Assembly: GCA_036873135.1 (NCBI GenBank)
Contig: JAPTYO010000007.1
Location: forward strand, 13,808,763-13,872,762
Direction of reading: 5' to 3'
DNA: 64,000 bases
From: Clarkia xantiana subsp. parviflora
Lineage: Eukaryota > Streptophyta > Magnoliopsida > Myrtales > Onagraceae
Within the stretch, counting starts at the first letter, position 1. Each line of letters opens with the position of its first letter. The notes below the pieces were generated by a model, which saw nothing but the letters and a program-made list of their open reading frames with translations, did no database searches and was not told the origin of the DNA. Of the stretch, positions 44,920 to 56,158 are shown piece after piece. The translations under genes and the position numbers were made by a program.

Positions 44920-46043
44920 TGATGGATATACGCCCAATTTGAACCCGTTGACTTCCGAACCGTTGTATTTTTATCGTCCCATTTATGATTGCAAATCGAA
45001 ACTTCAATACCGGACACTTCGCGAGAACATCAACGGCTCGGACGGGGCCGAAGCGCCCGTCCAACAAGAGGCGAACTCACCTAGGTGAGGTTGGGTGGCC
45101 ACACCCGACCTCCCCTAGGGGAGATCGGGTCAGCCGACCCGATCTCCCCTAGGGGAGATCGGGTTGGCCAACCCGATCTCTCCTAGGAGAGATCGGGTCA
45201 GCCAACCCGATCTCTCCTAGGAGAGATCGGGTTGGCCAACCCGATCTCTCCTAGGAGAGATCGGGTCGGCCAACCCGATCCCTCTTAGGAGGGATGGGGT
45301 TGGCCAACCCCACCCTCCCTAGGAGGGGTTGGGTGTCCTCACCCAACCCCTACCCTTGGGGGTCGGATTCCTCCCCCCCAAGGGTCCCGACACCATCCTC
45401 AGACGCCCATGCTCGGTCCACTCCGCCTACCTCCTCCGAATCCTAAAGTCTTAATTATATGCTTAAAGGTTAATTAATTGTGTTTAGAGGTTAACGATGT
45501 CATTAAGCCACCTTAATGACACCGTTGCCTATAAATACCCCACCTTCACAACTCATTTGATCATCTTGGCAAGTTGCACAATTTTGCTCTGACATCTCTC
45601 TAGCTTTATCTCTCTAAAACCGTACTGACTTAGGCATCGGAGAGGGTTCATCAGGCACCACCCCCCCCTCTGTGCCTGGTATTGCCCCTCTTGCAGGGTG
45701 GCAAGGAGAAGAGAACCAAGGAAGCAGAAGAGCATAGAGCAGTAGGACAAGCCCCAGGGGTAAGAAGTACAAGCCCCAGGAGGTCAGAAGGAGAGAAGGA
45801 AAGGAGGTCAGAAGGAGAGAAGGAAAGGAGGTCAGAAGGAGAGAAGGAAAGGAGGTCAGAAGGAGAGAAGGAAAGGAGGTCAGAGGGAGAGAAGAGAAGG
45901 ACACATATCAGAACGACTACCCCAAGGGAGTATAAGAGCACGGATCAGAACGACTAGTCCTAGGAGCACTGAACCCGACATTTCATTAGTGGGAGATAAA
46001 TTCTAGATTGACGACCCGTTGACCTAGACTTTATAACCTAACA
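44920..46043 (+). repeat. 3' LTR of element B
   Basis: 1124 bp, same length as the 5' LTR and no difference noticed in a line-by-line comparison. It contains the same palindrome array, TATA box and 24 bp array. Confidence 0.95.
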
Positions 46044-46048
46044 CTCTG

Positions 46049-46761
46049 GACTCCTGGGCTCCGCGTAATCCTGCAAAAGGGGATGACCTGGGTGTTGACC
46101 CAGAATCCCTCTCCGATGCTTAAATGAGTATATGATCAATGAGGTGGCAGCAGTAATCTAAGTGCGTATTAGACAAAATAGCGTTTTCTGAGGTAACTTC
46201 TTCCTTTATATAGGAGGGGAAGTTACTCAGTTACCTGTGGCCGTGATTGGCCGTTTGGCCCATGATTCCGTGTATCTCGCCACGATTCCGTATATATCGT
46301 TAGGGATTCCGTAGATTTCTCCCCACGCTCCGCGTATCTTACCCATACTCCGCGTATCTCGGGCACGCCCCGCGTATCTCGGGGGACTTATCTATATCTT
46401 TAACCGTCTCCCACTACTCTATCTAGTAGGCGGGTTTCTCGGTCTCTATCCTCTGATCACAAGTCTCGACCTCTGTCGGGGACTCCAGAGTTGTCTTCAT
46501 TCTAGGTCACCACCCAGGACCTTTTGTCTCACGACAGGTCCAGCCTCCGCGGGGCTTTGCTATCGGGGCCTTTACTAAGGCATATCGGGGCCTACTCAGA
46601 GGCTTCTGATCGGGAGCATCCAGCTCATATATCGGGACTGCTAGGGTCGGAACCCTTCGTACTGGGCTCTTTGGGCCTTCCCGGCCCTTCGTGAGACCCA
46701 CTGGACCTACTCGCCGTCCATTGGCTGTTAACGGGGCTAACGATTACATCGGAACCCATCA
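46049..46761 (-). repeat. 5' LTR of element A, main piece right of element B
   Basis: 713 bp continuing the LTR exactly where 36157 stopped, preceded by the duplicated CTCTG (46044-46048). It ends CCATCA and is followed by the GTACA target duplication of element A at 46762-46766. Confidence 0.93.
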
Positions 46762-46766
46762 GTACA

Positions 46767-47429
46767 CATAAAAGAACATATCAATTTTTTAAGGAAATGA
46801 CGCAAATTATTTTATTTTTACTTTTCAACCTCTAATATTCTTTCGTTTTGTATTATAATAATATAATCATTTGATAATCCCATTTCACATCTCAAGAGGC
46901 GTAACAAATTAAATAGGAGAAAGACGAGGGAGTGAGTTAAATAGAGGAAGAAAAAAAAAAGATAACAAAAGGTAATTAATCAAACCACATAAATATCAAA
47001 TTCAAAGGTAAGGTAACCAAAGGTAATTAGTAGGGTATTGATTGGGTTACGCGGACCGTTTGACAGTCATCCAAGCATTTAAAGGTATTGACTTTACTGT
47101 CTCTATTTCAGAGCAGATCAAATACATTTAAGGGCATTTTTAACATTTTTAAGAGGTTGTCATGTTTTTTAAGCACACACAGAACACACGAAAAATTTAA
47201 CGTTATTACATTGTCCAACCAGACTAATCAAACTTAAACTAACAAACCGATAAAAATAAATTAGATTAGCAAGCTGCCTAACCAATAAAACACGAGTTAG
47301 TACATTAGTAAGTAGCCCTTATTTTCTTTGTTTCCTGCGGGGGTGGGTTTAAGTGGGCCCTCATTAAAAGGAGGGCAACACCAATAATATGTTTACTCCA
47401 AGTCTGGACTAATTGCTACTCGTACTGGG
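46767..47429. other. Intergenic DNA right of the retroelement block
   Basis: AT-rich, with no gene and no repeat recognised. Confidence 0.5.
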
Positions 47430-47555
47430 GTCAGCTCGTAAGTGGTAAGACGCTGAATTTGAATATTTTTTCATTTTATAGTCACTAGTGGGGTTTAAAA
47501 CATTAACCTCTAATTATTGGATGAAGCGTTAATGCAGTATACTATATTACATGAT
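47430..47555 (-). mobile_element. tRNA-derived SINE copy 3, diverged
   Basis: Same order of words as copies 1 and 2 but with a decayed B box (GTTTTAAACCCC). It is the oldest-looking of the three. Confidence 0.4.
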
Positions 47556-49125
47556 TTAGCCTTGAAAGTCATACTTTCTATTTTACTACTAATGTGTTAA
47601 GATGCGACCTACCACATTCAATAGGTCACCTTTAACATGGGCTCGAAATCATTGTCGCAAATTCACCTTCATTACATGTCGTTATTTATAGAGAAGAAAC
47701 TTCGTAGGGCCGGCAACGTATATACAAAATATACTAATCAAACTAATAAAGAAAGAATGCTAAATTTGCTTGAAATGATTAATATGAAGAAATATCTAAA
47801 TGCAATAATAAATTCAACATTACAACTTACCTCATATTTGTAACTGCACAATAACAATCACGTTTATTTTCTTAATTTGTCATCTTTAGTTCCTCACTTT
47901 CCTTCATTCTAAATTGTATTTATTCCTGCCTTTGGGGTATGGGCTTGGCTTAAAAAACAGAATGCCACTACACTTTGTGTGTGATTGGGACAGTGTTGGA
48001 GGTAGACGTGGACACTGGATGCAATAATAATAATAATAACTCATATCCAAACTTCAATTTAACAGGAATATACTGATTTCTTCTTTCTAAATTCAACTAA
48101 ATATAACTTGAATTTAACGGAAATACAATGTTAGGGCGAGTCGTAATGTAAAATTACTTAAAATGTAATATTACAAGTAATGTGAGATATGTAATGTAAT
48201 ATTAAACTATAGTACTAGTTACTATTGCTGCCAGAGAAACCCTTTATAACATGAAATATAAAGTAATAATTTACTTGTCACCAGCTGATAACCTACTTGT
48301 TACCAGCTGACAAACCACAACCGACTACATCAACCAATAAAGGATAAGACTCCGCCACCACTTGGAAACTCCTACATAGTAAGAATGAACCGCCATAGAA
48401 GTGGTTAACACCATCTATAAATAGTAAGCTTTGTATTTTCATTTATTAAGATTCATACCACTTACAATACTGTATTCTAATTTGAGCGTTGGGATGGAAT
48501 AGTGGGCACAGTCTCACATTTTGCCTCTTGTAGGTGTTGTCAGCGGCGAAGTTAAGGAGTTTAGACTTTAAGGGGGTGTTTGGATGGATGTAATGTGAGA
48601 TGTAATATCACATTACATCCCACATTACGTTATTTGGTTAATAAACGACATAATGTGCAATTACGTCCAAACTTCATTCAACATAATATAAAATTACATA
48701 AAAAACTGATAATGTGAAATTACGTCCAACATACGTTATGAAGTATGATTTGTGAGAGTTGAGACCAAATTTAAGGCAAAAATATGTTGGTGGTGTGGAC
48801 CAAGCTTTTTGCGTGTGGGACTGACTTAGACACAACAATTAACTAGTGGATCCACAGCTAAGGTAAGGGTCCCATACGGTACATCCTTTCCTTAGATTGG
48901 ATGACTGTTACATAACAGTGCACTCATAATGCTATTACATAAACATACCTATAAGCAATTTTTGCCACGGCACAAACATATTTTAAGCTCAAGTTAACAG
49001 TTAGAAATGTTTAAAAGAAACTGATTTTGTTGTTGTGTATGTGTATGAAAACAAAACCTCCGCGTGTAAAAAGATGCAAGTATGTTATCTTACGATTTAG
49101 TGCTTCAAAAGTTAAAAAGCGGTGA
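47556..49125. other. Intergenic DNA, no gene seen
   Basis: Two segments rich in GTAATGTAATATTAC-like words (48140-48210 and 48590-48740) look like MITE debris. A short unsupported ORF lies at 47637-47843. Confidence 0.45.
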
Positions 49126-49134
49126 TTATTTTAA

Positions 49135-49651
49135 GGGTTATAATTAAAAAACTGTCCAAGGTTTACCCTATGTTAAAATTAGGTGTCTGAAGTTTTAAAT
49201 GTTAAATTGTAATGTCCAAGGTTTCAATTTGATAAAATGTGGTGTCTCGGTGTGATTACTTTAAAGAAGTCAATTCCAACAAAACCGTCTGCCAAATTCG
49301 AGCTCTCATACACACTCTCTTCTTATCATCTTGCCGGGAACATCACCTAAGAAGTTGGTCACATCCGCGCAAGTAAATCTCCCTCTTTTGTCATTGGAAA
49401 ATGGCTCCACACCACTATTCTAGAAACTTTTTTTTAATGTTCAATTTTTGGGTGAAATTTGACGATTATGAGTGACGGATTATGAGTGGGTGAGTGTGTT
49501 AATGAAAATGATTGAATGGAGATGAAAAGACGCGCATAGACACCAAATTTCAATAAAAATAAAACTTGGGACAATCTATTTTAACATTTCAAACTTCAAA
49601 CACCTAATTTTAATATAGGATAAACTTTGGACAGTTTTTTAGTTATTAACC
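49135..49651. mobile_element. MULE-type MITE copy 2 with 9 bp target duplication
   Basis: 517 bp with long terminal inverted repeats like the element at 26367-26901. It is flanked by perfect TTATTTTAA at 49126-49134 and 49652-49660. A 9 bp duplication with long inverted repeats is typical of Mutator-like elements. Confidence 0.85.
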
Positions 49652-50308
49652 TTATTTTAAAATGTGACACTTTTGAAAAAATAATTAGAAATGAGAATTT
49701 CCAATTGATGGGTAGGGCAGGTCTTGAAAGAATGATGGGTATTATTTGCTTTCACATGCCTTAATTGATGGACTAAAGTAACAGTTTCCTTTTTAAAAGG
49801 GAACATGTGAGTGAGTTTGGTCATGAAATGAAATGAGATAAATTAATAATAATAATAATAATAATAAGTCTCACAAGTGGTTACACCTTGTCTTGCATTG
49901 CATTTATGAATGTGAGTAAATTTTGACAGTACTCTCTGACTAACAAAATATCTACTCCTCATCACTAGAAAATATCTCACATTTGAACCTTTTTTTCAAC
50001 TAGACTAGATAAATATATCTCTGCCTTTGGAATTTTTATTTTCCAGATGAAAAATATTTATGTGGAACGTGAGTTAAAGATTTCTCTTGAGTAAACCATC
50101 ATGGTATATTACTTAAAAAAAATAATAACCTAGAAAAAAATATTAACTGTGTATATTATGTTGTTAATCGTTGTTCTATATTTAAAATGTTGTTATTCAG
50201 TGTTCCATTTATTAAATTTTTTACTTTCCAATTTTTTTTTTTTTCACTATCAAAAGATATCAATATAGATGGACCTACAAAATTGAAAGATATACCTTTT
50301 ATGAAAGA

Positions 50309-51377
50309 CTAGTTATTAACGCGTGCGTTGCACGCGTATCGATCATCTAAATTACAACATACATATTTTATGTTAAGTTTATTAATATTTATAATTAATC
50401 AAAATACAATATAGGCAAGTTAATTCGTTGTGAGAAACGAATCAATGTGATAGAGAAGAACGACACAACGTAATTCAAAACGTGAGAAATATAATAGGAT
50501 AATTAAGTACAAAATTAAATACTGTCTTCTGGCCACAAAAAAAAATACTGTCTTCAGTTATAGTATTAAGTTAGCCTTACAGTTGGATCTATGAATGAGT
50601 TGGGTCAAGCATTACGTGGGCCATTGACGGCTCAGTTGTATTTAACTCATTAACTTGAGGTGTCAAGAATGTGAACTTATAATTAATCACTTAGATTCAT
50701 TGATGGGCAAATTTGACCTATACAAACGTAATTATACATTTTTCATGCAAATTTATTCCATAATATCAACAAAGTTTATAACATTAAAGAAAAATTTAAA
50801 TCACAAAAATATAAAGTTTATACTTATAATTACAACTTATTTATTTAACTACTAATTAGTTTGTACACAATGTGGTTGAATGGACAAATAGAAGAACTAA
50901 ATTAATATAGTTTGAGTCCATAAATATTGGACGATGAGTAACATGTTATCTGTAAGAGGTCAAACTTCAAAAACCACATTTGACTTGTTAAGTGGTTGAT
51001 CTATTTGATAGAAAAGTCTCAACATGTGGAACATATATCCCTTGATCTCTATAATTCGTTGAATAAAAAAAAATACATGTACCTGAAATTTGAACGGGAT
51101 GAGTATGTTCAGTTTAACTTAAATTGATAAGAATATTGTATTGATAAGTTAATTATAATTACTATGACTTGCCGGCTAAGCGACCTTGAAAAATAATTAA
51201 TTTTAAATAATGATTTGGTAATAGTATTAAATAAAAATGTGTCTCAAATATAGTAAGGGCAAAATTATTAATTTTATAAAAATATAGTAATTAAAAATAA
51301 TTTTTTTACTTAATAAAATGAAAAGTTGCAAAATGTGTGAGGACCCAACACAAATTATATATTGGTATATAGATAGA
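50309..51377 (-). mobile_element. Probable second Helitron, about 1.07 kb
   Basis: The 3' end is clear on the minus strand: a hairpin (ACGCGTGC AAC GCACGCGT) six bases before CTAG, followed by T. The 5' end (TCTATCTATATACC from 51377, preceded by A) is the best candidate but not certain. No Rep/Hel coding. A micro-insertion lies inside at 50517-50555. Confidence 0.55.
50517..50555. repeat. Micro-insertion with 13 bp direct repeats
   Basis: AAATACTGTCTTC at 50517-50529 is exactly repeated at 50543-50555 with TGGCCACAAAAAA between. This is the clearest member of the set. Confidence 0.7.
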
Positions 51378-51602
51378 TGAAGCTTCAAAATTTGGACAGT
51401 GTATGGGGCCGGTCGGACCGCTCTGTCCGTGAACCATGTTTCATTTATGTTGAGTGATTTGGGTTGGGTCCGACAGGTTGTGTCGTTTTATGAAAAGGAG
51501 TAGAGTAGGTACAAACGTTATGTGGGCCGAGGAGGTACAGAATAATTCCGGTACATCCAGGATTACTGGGCCTGAAGTGGGCCTCAAACGGGGATGCTTC
51601 GG

Positions 51603-51806
51603 TTACTGTGGATGCTGCTGAGGTGGCACAGCCACATTGCTGAAATTCTTACCTGGTACCGAGCCAATACCCGTGCTTGGTGCTGGTGGCCCTTCACCTA
51701 GCCATGTGTTAATATTTTGTGGGGTCAATAGCTCTAAGCCATCTGTTGGTACCCGTTTCACTGACGAATTTCTCGTCACATGGATACTGAACTGTGATGA
51801 TGTCAA
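51603..51806 (-). pseudogene. Isolated coding-like last exon, unknown
   Basis: The minus-strand frame has higher GC content than its flanks. It starts after a plausible acceptor (ACTAG) and runs to a stop at 51603 (…TDGLELLTPQNINTWLGEG…, ending PPQQHPQ). It looks like the 3' end of a protein gene, but no upstream exons were found. It could be a gene relic or a fragment carried by a mobile element. Family not recognised. Confidence 0.3.
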
Positions 51807-52644
51807 AACCTAGTCCTAATTACATAAAAATAGTATGAAGAGAAAATATAAACTGAGATTACGGCTCATCATGCTAAGTTTGCCTTAACTAACATAACTC
51901 TCACCTCTATATATATATGGGCGGGGTCCCGAGTAAGTACTCAAGTTTCCCCTATGTTTGCATAACCTCCTATTAAGTCCGTAAATAACCAACTAGACTT
52001 ACACTCTTAGCTAACATATCCAATAAAACAAAACCGACCCAACCGAAAAGCTCAAGCCAACAAGGCGAACCAACCCAACAACAGATAGAGCCCACTGAGC
52101 GGCTGAGCCAAACGGAGCCCAAATTGCTCAAATGTCAACATGAACCGTAAGAAATTAAGAATAGGGGCTGGCTAAAATGCAGTCGAGTTTATTTAAACTT
52201 GATTTTCTAGCCGTTAGATTATGAGAGAGAATCAATCATAATTGATGAGAGATAACAAATGTTTCTTACACATGCATAATCTGATGACCGAGAAAACTAG
52301 TTGAAATAAACTCGAGTTTATTTTAGCCGAACCCTTAAAAATAATCCAATTACAATTGGACATTGGATTCATATGAATGACTATTATCTCCCACTTGTAA
52401 GATATTTTCTCATGCAAACCCAATTACATTGTCAAGTCAGCTCTAATAAGGTACCAAATAGGGTTATAGGAAAAAGTAGTTAGCGCTTATTTTTATTTTT
52501 CTTTCCTATCGTATGTAGTTGTTATTGCCATGCAATACTTTTTATTGGTAATCCAATGTATAATACTTGGGGTGTGTCACACAGTATAACATATGATGTA
52601 TGTCCCACTTTACACCGTTTGAAAATAACGAAGTAATGTGACGG
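51807..52644. other. Intergenic DNA, no gene seen
   Basis: No supported ORF or splice structure. The segment ends at the target duplication of a MITE. Confidence 0.5.
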
Positions 52645-52647
52645 TAA

Positions 52648-53033
52648 GAGCATCCACAATGCATAATCCTAACTTCTATTCCACTTTATGCCATATTAGT
52701 GCCAACTAATCACCATGTCATCAAAACTAATAGTGTCTAAGAGTTGTCTATTACCACTCCAGTAGTGTCTACATTTGTCAACCCCATCTATTAATGATAT
52801 ATTTTTATATTATATCAACACACACTAAACAAAACAATTGTAAATAGAATAAGGAAGAGAGATAACATTAAAAAATGAAAAAATAATGGTGAAGTAATGG
52901 TGAGATGTGAGAGAATGGATCCCTTCTTGAAGGGGTTGGACAAGAAAATAAGGTCTCATTCAATGTAATAAGACAAGACAACTTGCCACATGGAGGAGTT
53001 ATCCTTAAAAAAGTGTTTGCATTATGGATGCTC
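52648..53033. mobile_element. Tourist-type (PIF/Harbinger) MITE, 386 bp
   Basis: Terminal inverted repeats GAGCATCCACAATGC and, at the other end, GAGCATCCATAATGC (one mismatch), flanked by TAA at 52645-52647 and 53034-53036. A three-base TAA/TTA duplication is typical of PIF/Harbinger elements. Confidence 0.8.
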
Positions 53034-53036
53034 TAA

Positions 53037-54240
53037 TATGATTCCGATGGTAATATAAGATTACGACGAGTGAGTAAAATTTAATGAAAATCATTTGAAT
53101 TATATTTCACTGAAGCGTAATATTATATAAAAAATCAAATGTAGAGTGAGATTACACTCAAGCTTACCGAATGTTTAATATTATTAATATTAATATTAAT
53201 ATTTTTTAAATAGATAAAGTACTTGGTTAATACTTCTTTCATGTGTATTATTTATTTTTATTTACTATTTGTTTTTAATATACTTTATTACTCATTAGTT
53301 ATAGAGCAGTGATAGGCGTTCTGACATTGGAGTCCGCCAAGTTTCGAATTTATAGACAACTGCATTGCAAATAATTACTATCAACTTTGTGTCCATTTAC
53401 ATAATAGACACATATCAACACTTTACGAATTCTTAAGTCAGACGTTTTATCATTTATGTTAGTTATAATATTGCGTACGATGTTCATACAAAATGAATAA
53501 AGTCTCTAGAGTGACATTTTTCTTTAGGAAAATTATCTCATAAAATTATATAAGATGTCTCAATTAATAGAATTTAATAGCAAGTAATTAAGTTAGATGT
53601 TTTCAAATAAGTACATATTTAAATCTTATCATATTTGATTGTATTTTATTATCATATTAAGATACAATTCACACTAAATAAATTAAGATTTATAAGAATA
53701 AGTCACATCACAATCTACATTACAAAAAATACTGAATATTGTAATATAACATTACCCCACATTGCATCATTGTTGGCAATTGGACAATGAAACTTTTTCT
53801 CTTATTAATCTTTCATGGACATTGAAAATTATTCTATAAAATTCAGCTTTGACTGACTTAAGATTCAGAGAGGGATCGCCGGGGCTAACTCCGGTTTAGT
53901 CCTTTATGCAGGTACCGGGTGCGTGTGGAGCTCAAATTCATCTTAGAAAATCAAGATCCAACAAATACTATCAATTTATGTTTGAATCCATCTTAGGTAC
54001 ACATGAAAAGACAACAAGTGATCAAATCATACAAATTTTCTTTCGAATTTGATGGAAATTGAAACAGAAGTAACGATATGCTCGAAAATTGGGTAGCAAT
54101 TTCAAAAAATAAAAGTTTCGGACGGATTGTTAATTGGTCAAAGTTCGGGTAGCAATTTGGATATTAACTATAACCAAATAGGTAGCTAAACTTTTCTCAA
54201 AAGCTAGCTAAACGTTCTTTTAAGCAAATTGCTACTTGAA
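53037..54240. other. Intergenic DNA, no gene seen
   Basis: AT-rich with no recognised element. GGTAGCTAAACTTTT-type words near 54180 resemble the inverted repeats of the 55000-56158 element and may be an older relative extending to about 54985. Confidence 0.4.
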
Positions 54241-54245
54241 CTTTT

Positions 54246-54282
54246 TCAAAAGTAATTACGGAAAAAAAAAAATCAAAAGTAA
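54246..54282. repeat. Micro-insertion with 10 bp direct repeats
   Basis: TCAAAAGTAA at 54246-54255 is repeated at 54273-54282 with TTACGG followed by A11 between. Confidence 0.6.
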
Positions 54283-54999
54283 CAATTAGGTAGTTCTGTT
54301 AATTTTTTGTTTGAAAACTAAAGAATTCCTCATTTGAAGAGCACGTGAGAGATTAGAATTGGTGAAACATACTTCGTGACCAAAATACATTTGAACTTTT
54401 TTTGCTGAATGCCCATGTTTCTACCGAAACACTTCAATCATATTTTCTACCAAACACTTCAACCATATTTTCTGCGAGTCGATTTGCTACTCTAGAGACG
54501 GATTCAGCTTCTGAAATACCTCGAATAAGTAGTTCTCAACTGATGTCGACAATGAGAGTGTACGTCGTGTGTAATTTTATTGGACCTTTCTACAATGCTC
54601 TTGGAGCACCATGCTTTTGCCACTAATTTTTTTATTTTTCTATTGCCCTAAAGATGAACCCCAAATGGAAATTGATATTATTAATAGTATGATACGCATC
54701 TTAGGTGTAGTTAAAAAAAATCATACTTTTTCATACTTTTAAAGTTTTAGTTATGTTACAATTAAGTCCACCATAGTATTAAAAAAACCAAAAACATGGT
54801 ACTCCCAAAGCATAGTAGAAAAATCTCATTTTATTACTTATGCGCCATCACATACTTCTTATATGACAAATTGTATTAGTTTTTAGAAAGAAAAAAAAAA
54901 CCAGGCAAAAAAAAAAAAATCAACAAAGCTACTTACGAGAAAAATCAACTAGCCATTTAGATTTCACATTTATTATTTAACCCTTATTATAAAAAAAAT

Positions 55000-56158
55000 G
55001 GGTTAAATATCAACTAGGTAGCTGAACTTTTACCAAGAATGCAGATAGCTAGCTAAACTTTTTTTGGAGCATTTAGCTAGATGAACTTTTTTTACTGTAG
55101 CAATTAGCTAGCTTTGTTCATTTTCTATATAAAAATTAATGGATTTCTCACATGAGGAACACGTGATCACTAGGGATGGCAACGGTGCGGGTGGAGGCGG
55201 GTTTTCGCAGCCCCGGACCCGCCCCGCAGGTCGGCCTAGCTGACTCGGACCCGGGCAAGTGTACCTCCCGGGGCGGGAAAAAAATCTCGCTGGTCGACCC
55301 GCGTGGCCCCGACCCGACGTGAACATTTTTTTTTTCCACTTCTCAATATTAAATACAATTTTTTTTTTCCAAAATATTACATTATATATAAATTCAAACC
55401 ATAAATCTAACACCAATCAAATACAAACAACAAATACATCAAATTCATCATCAAATACAAATTCAAATCCGAACACCAAATCCAAATTAACAAATCCTAA
55501 TAATCCATATATATATCTATTTATAATTTGGTCCATGTTATTTATAGGTACTATATTAACCATATTGTTTAGTAAATGTTTCATCATATTAACGTTAAAA
55601 AAAATAAAAAATAAATATATATAGGCATTTCGGGGCGGGTCAACGGGCCCCGCGCTTCTAGACGCGGACCCGCCCCGTGACCCGCGGGTCGGCGGGTCCT
55701 CGGGTCAAAACCGGGCCGGGGCCCCGCGGGTCAGCGGGTCTCGAGACTCGTTGCCATCCCTAGTGATGACGATAACAAAAAAAATTCACACGTCGTACAT
55801 CCTAACTGTCGGATATCGGCAGAGACTACTCATTCAAGGATTTCGTAAGATGAATCTGCCGCTAGAAAGTGAATCGATTCAAAGAAAATAACATTGAGGT
55901 GCGCCGACAAAAAATGAATATTCAGCAAAAGAAAATGATTGATGCAATTTGGTTACGAAAATATATTAACACAAATTTCAGTCGGTCATTGCTCTTCACG
56001 TGAGAAATTCGGTTAGCTTTTAACCAAAAAAATGAACAAAGCTATATAATTGATACTTTTAGAAAAGTCTGGCTAGCTATTTACTAAAAAAAAAAAAAAG
56101 TTAATTAACTATCTACACTTTTAAATGAAATTTCAGCTAGGTATTTGACATTTAACCC
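55000..56158. mobile_element. MULE-like MITE, host of a nested MITE
   Basis: Ends are GGGTTAAATATCAACTAGGT at the left and, reversed, GGGTTAAATGTCAAATACCT at the right. Both are followed by TAGCTGAA and similar words, giving long imperfect inverted repeats. The flanks TAAAAAAAAT and TAAAAAAAT could be a 9 bp duplication with one slipped A. Nested inside is a 592 bp hAT-type MITE. Confidence 0.6.
55171..55762. mobile_element. hAT-type MITE nested in the MULE-like element
   Basis: Terminal inverted repeats TAGGGATGGCAACG with 8 bp flanks GTGATCAC (55163-55170) and GTGATGAC (55763-55770), one mismatch. The ends are unusually GC-rich (CGGGTC-type words). TAGGGATGGCAA termini and 8 bp duplications are typical of hAT MITEs. 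Confidence 0.85.

Larger units (their letters stand above)
36158..46043 (+). mobile_element. Retroelement B: non-autonomous (LARD-like) LTR retrotransposon
   Basis: 9886 bp with 1124 bp LTRs (TGATGG...TAACA), CTCTG target duplications at 36153-36157 and 46044-46048, a PBS at 37284 (TGGCGCCGTCTGT) and a G-rich tract ending at 44919. The two LTRs look identical throughout. The 7.6 kb interior has no intact gag or pol; the only pol trace I recognise is a mutated protease at 39176-39355. The interior also carries several tandem arrays. The state is that of a large retrotransposon derivative moved by proteins supplied in trans. Confidence 0.93.
28657..46761 (-). mobile_element. Retroelement A: Tat-lineage Ty3/gypsy LTR retrotransposon, interrupted
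   Basis: The element lies on the minus strand: 5' LTR on the right (46761-46049 plus 36157-36110), PBS at 36108-36092, gag, pol, tandem repeats, polypurine tract, 3' LTR on the left. Element B and its target duplication split the 5' LTR. Without B the element is about 8.2 kb. Tat-lineage membership follows from the second, archaeal-type RNase H (NTWEMYTDGSSSVEGSGAG) downstream of RT, from the LIDGGSSSDIL protease and from tandem repeats between pol and 3' LTR. Its pol reading frame is broken at several places. Confidence 0.95.

Noticed and set aside
48574..48760. GGGGGTGTTTGGATGG, like a transposon terminus
   Set aside because: No matching inverted end or target duplication was found within reach.
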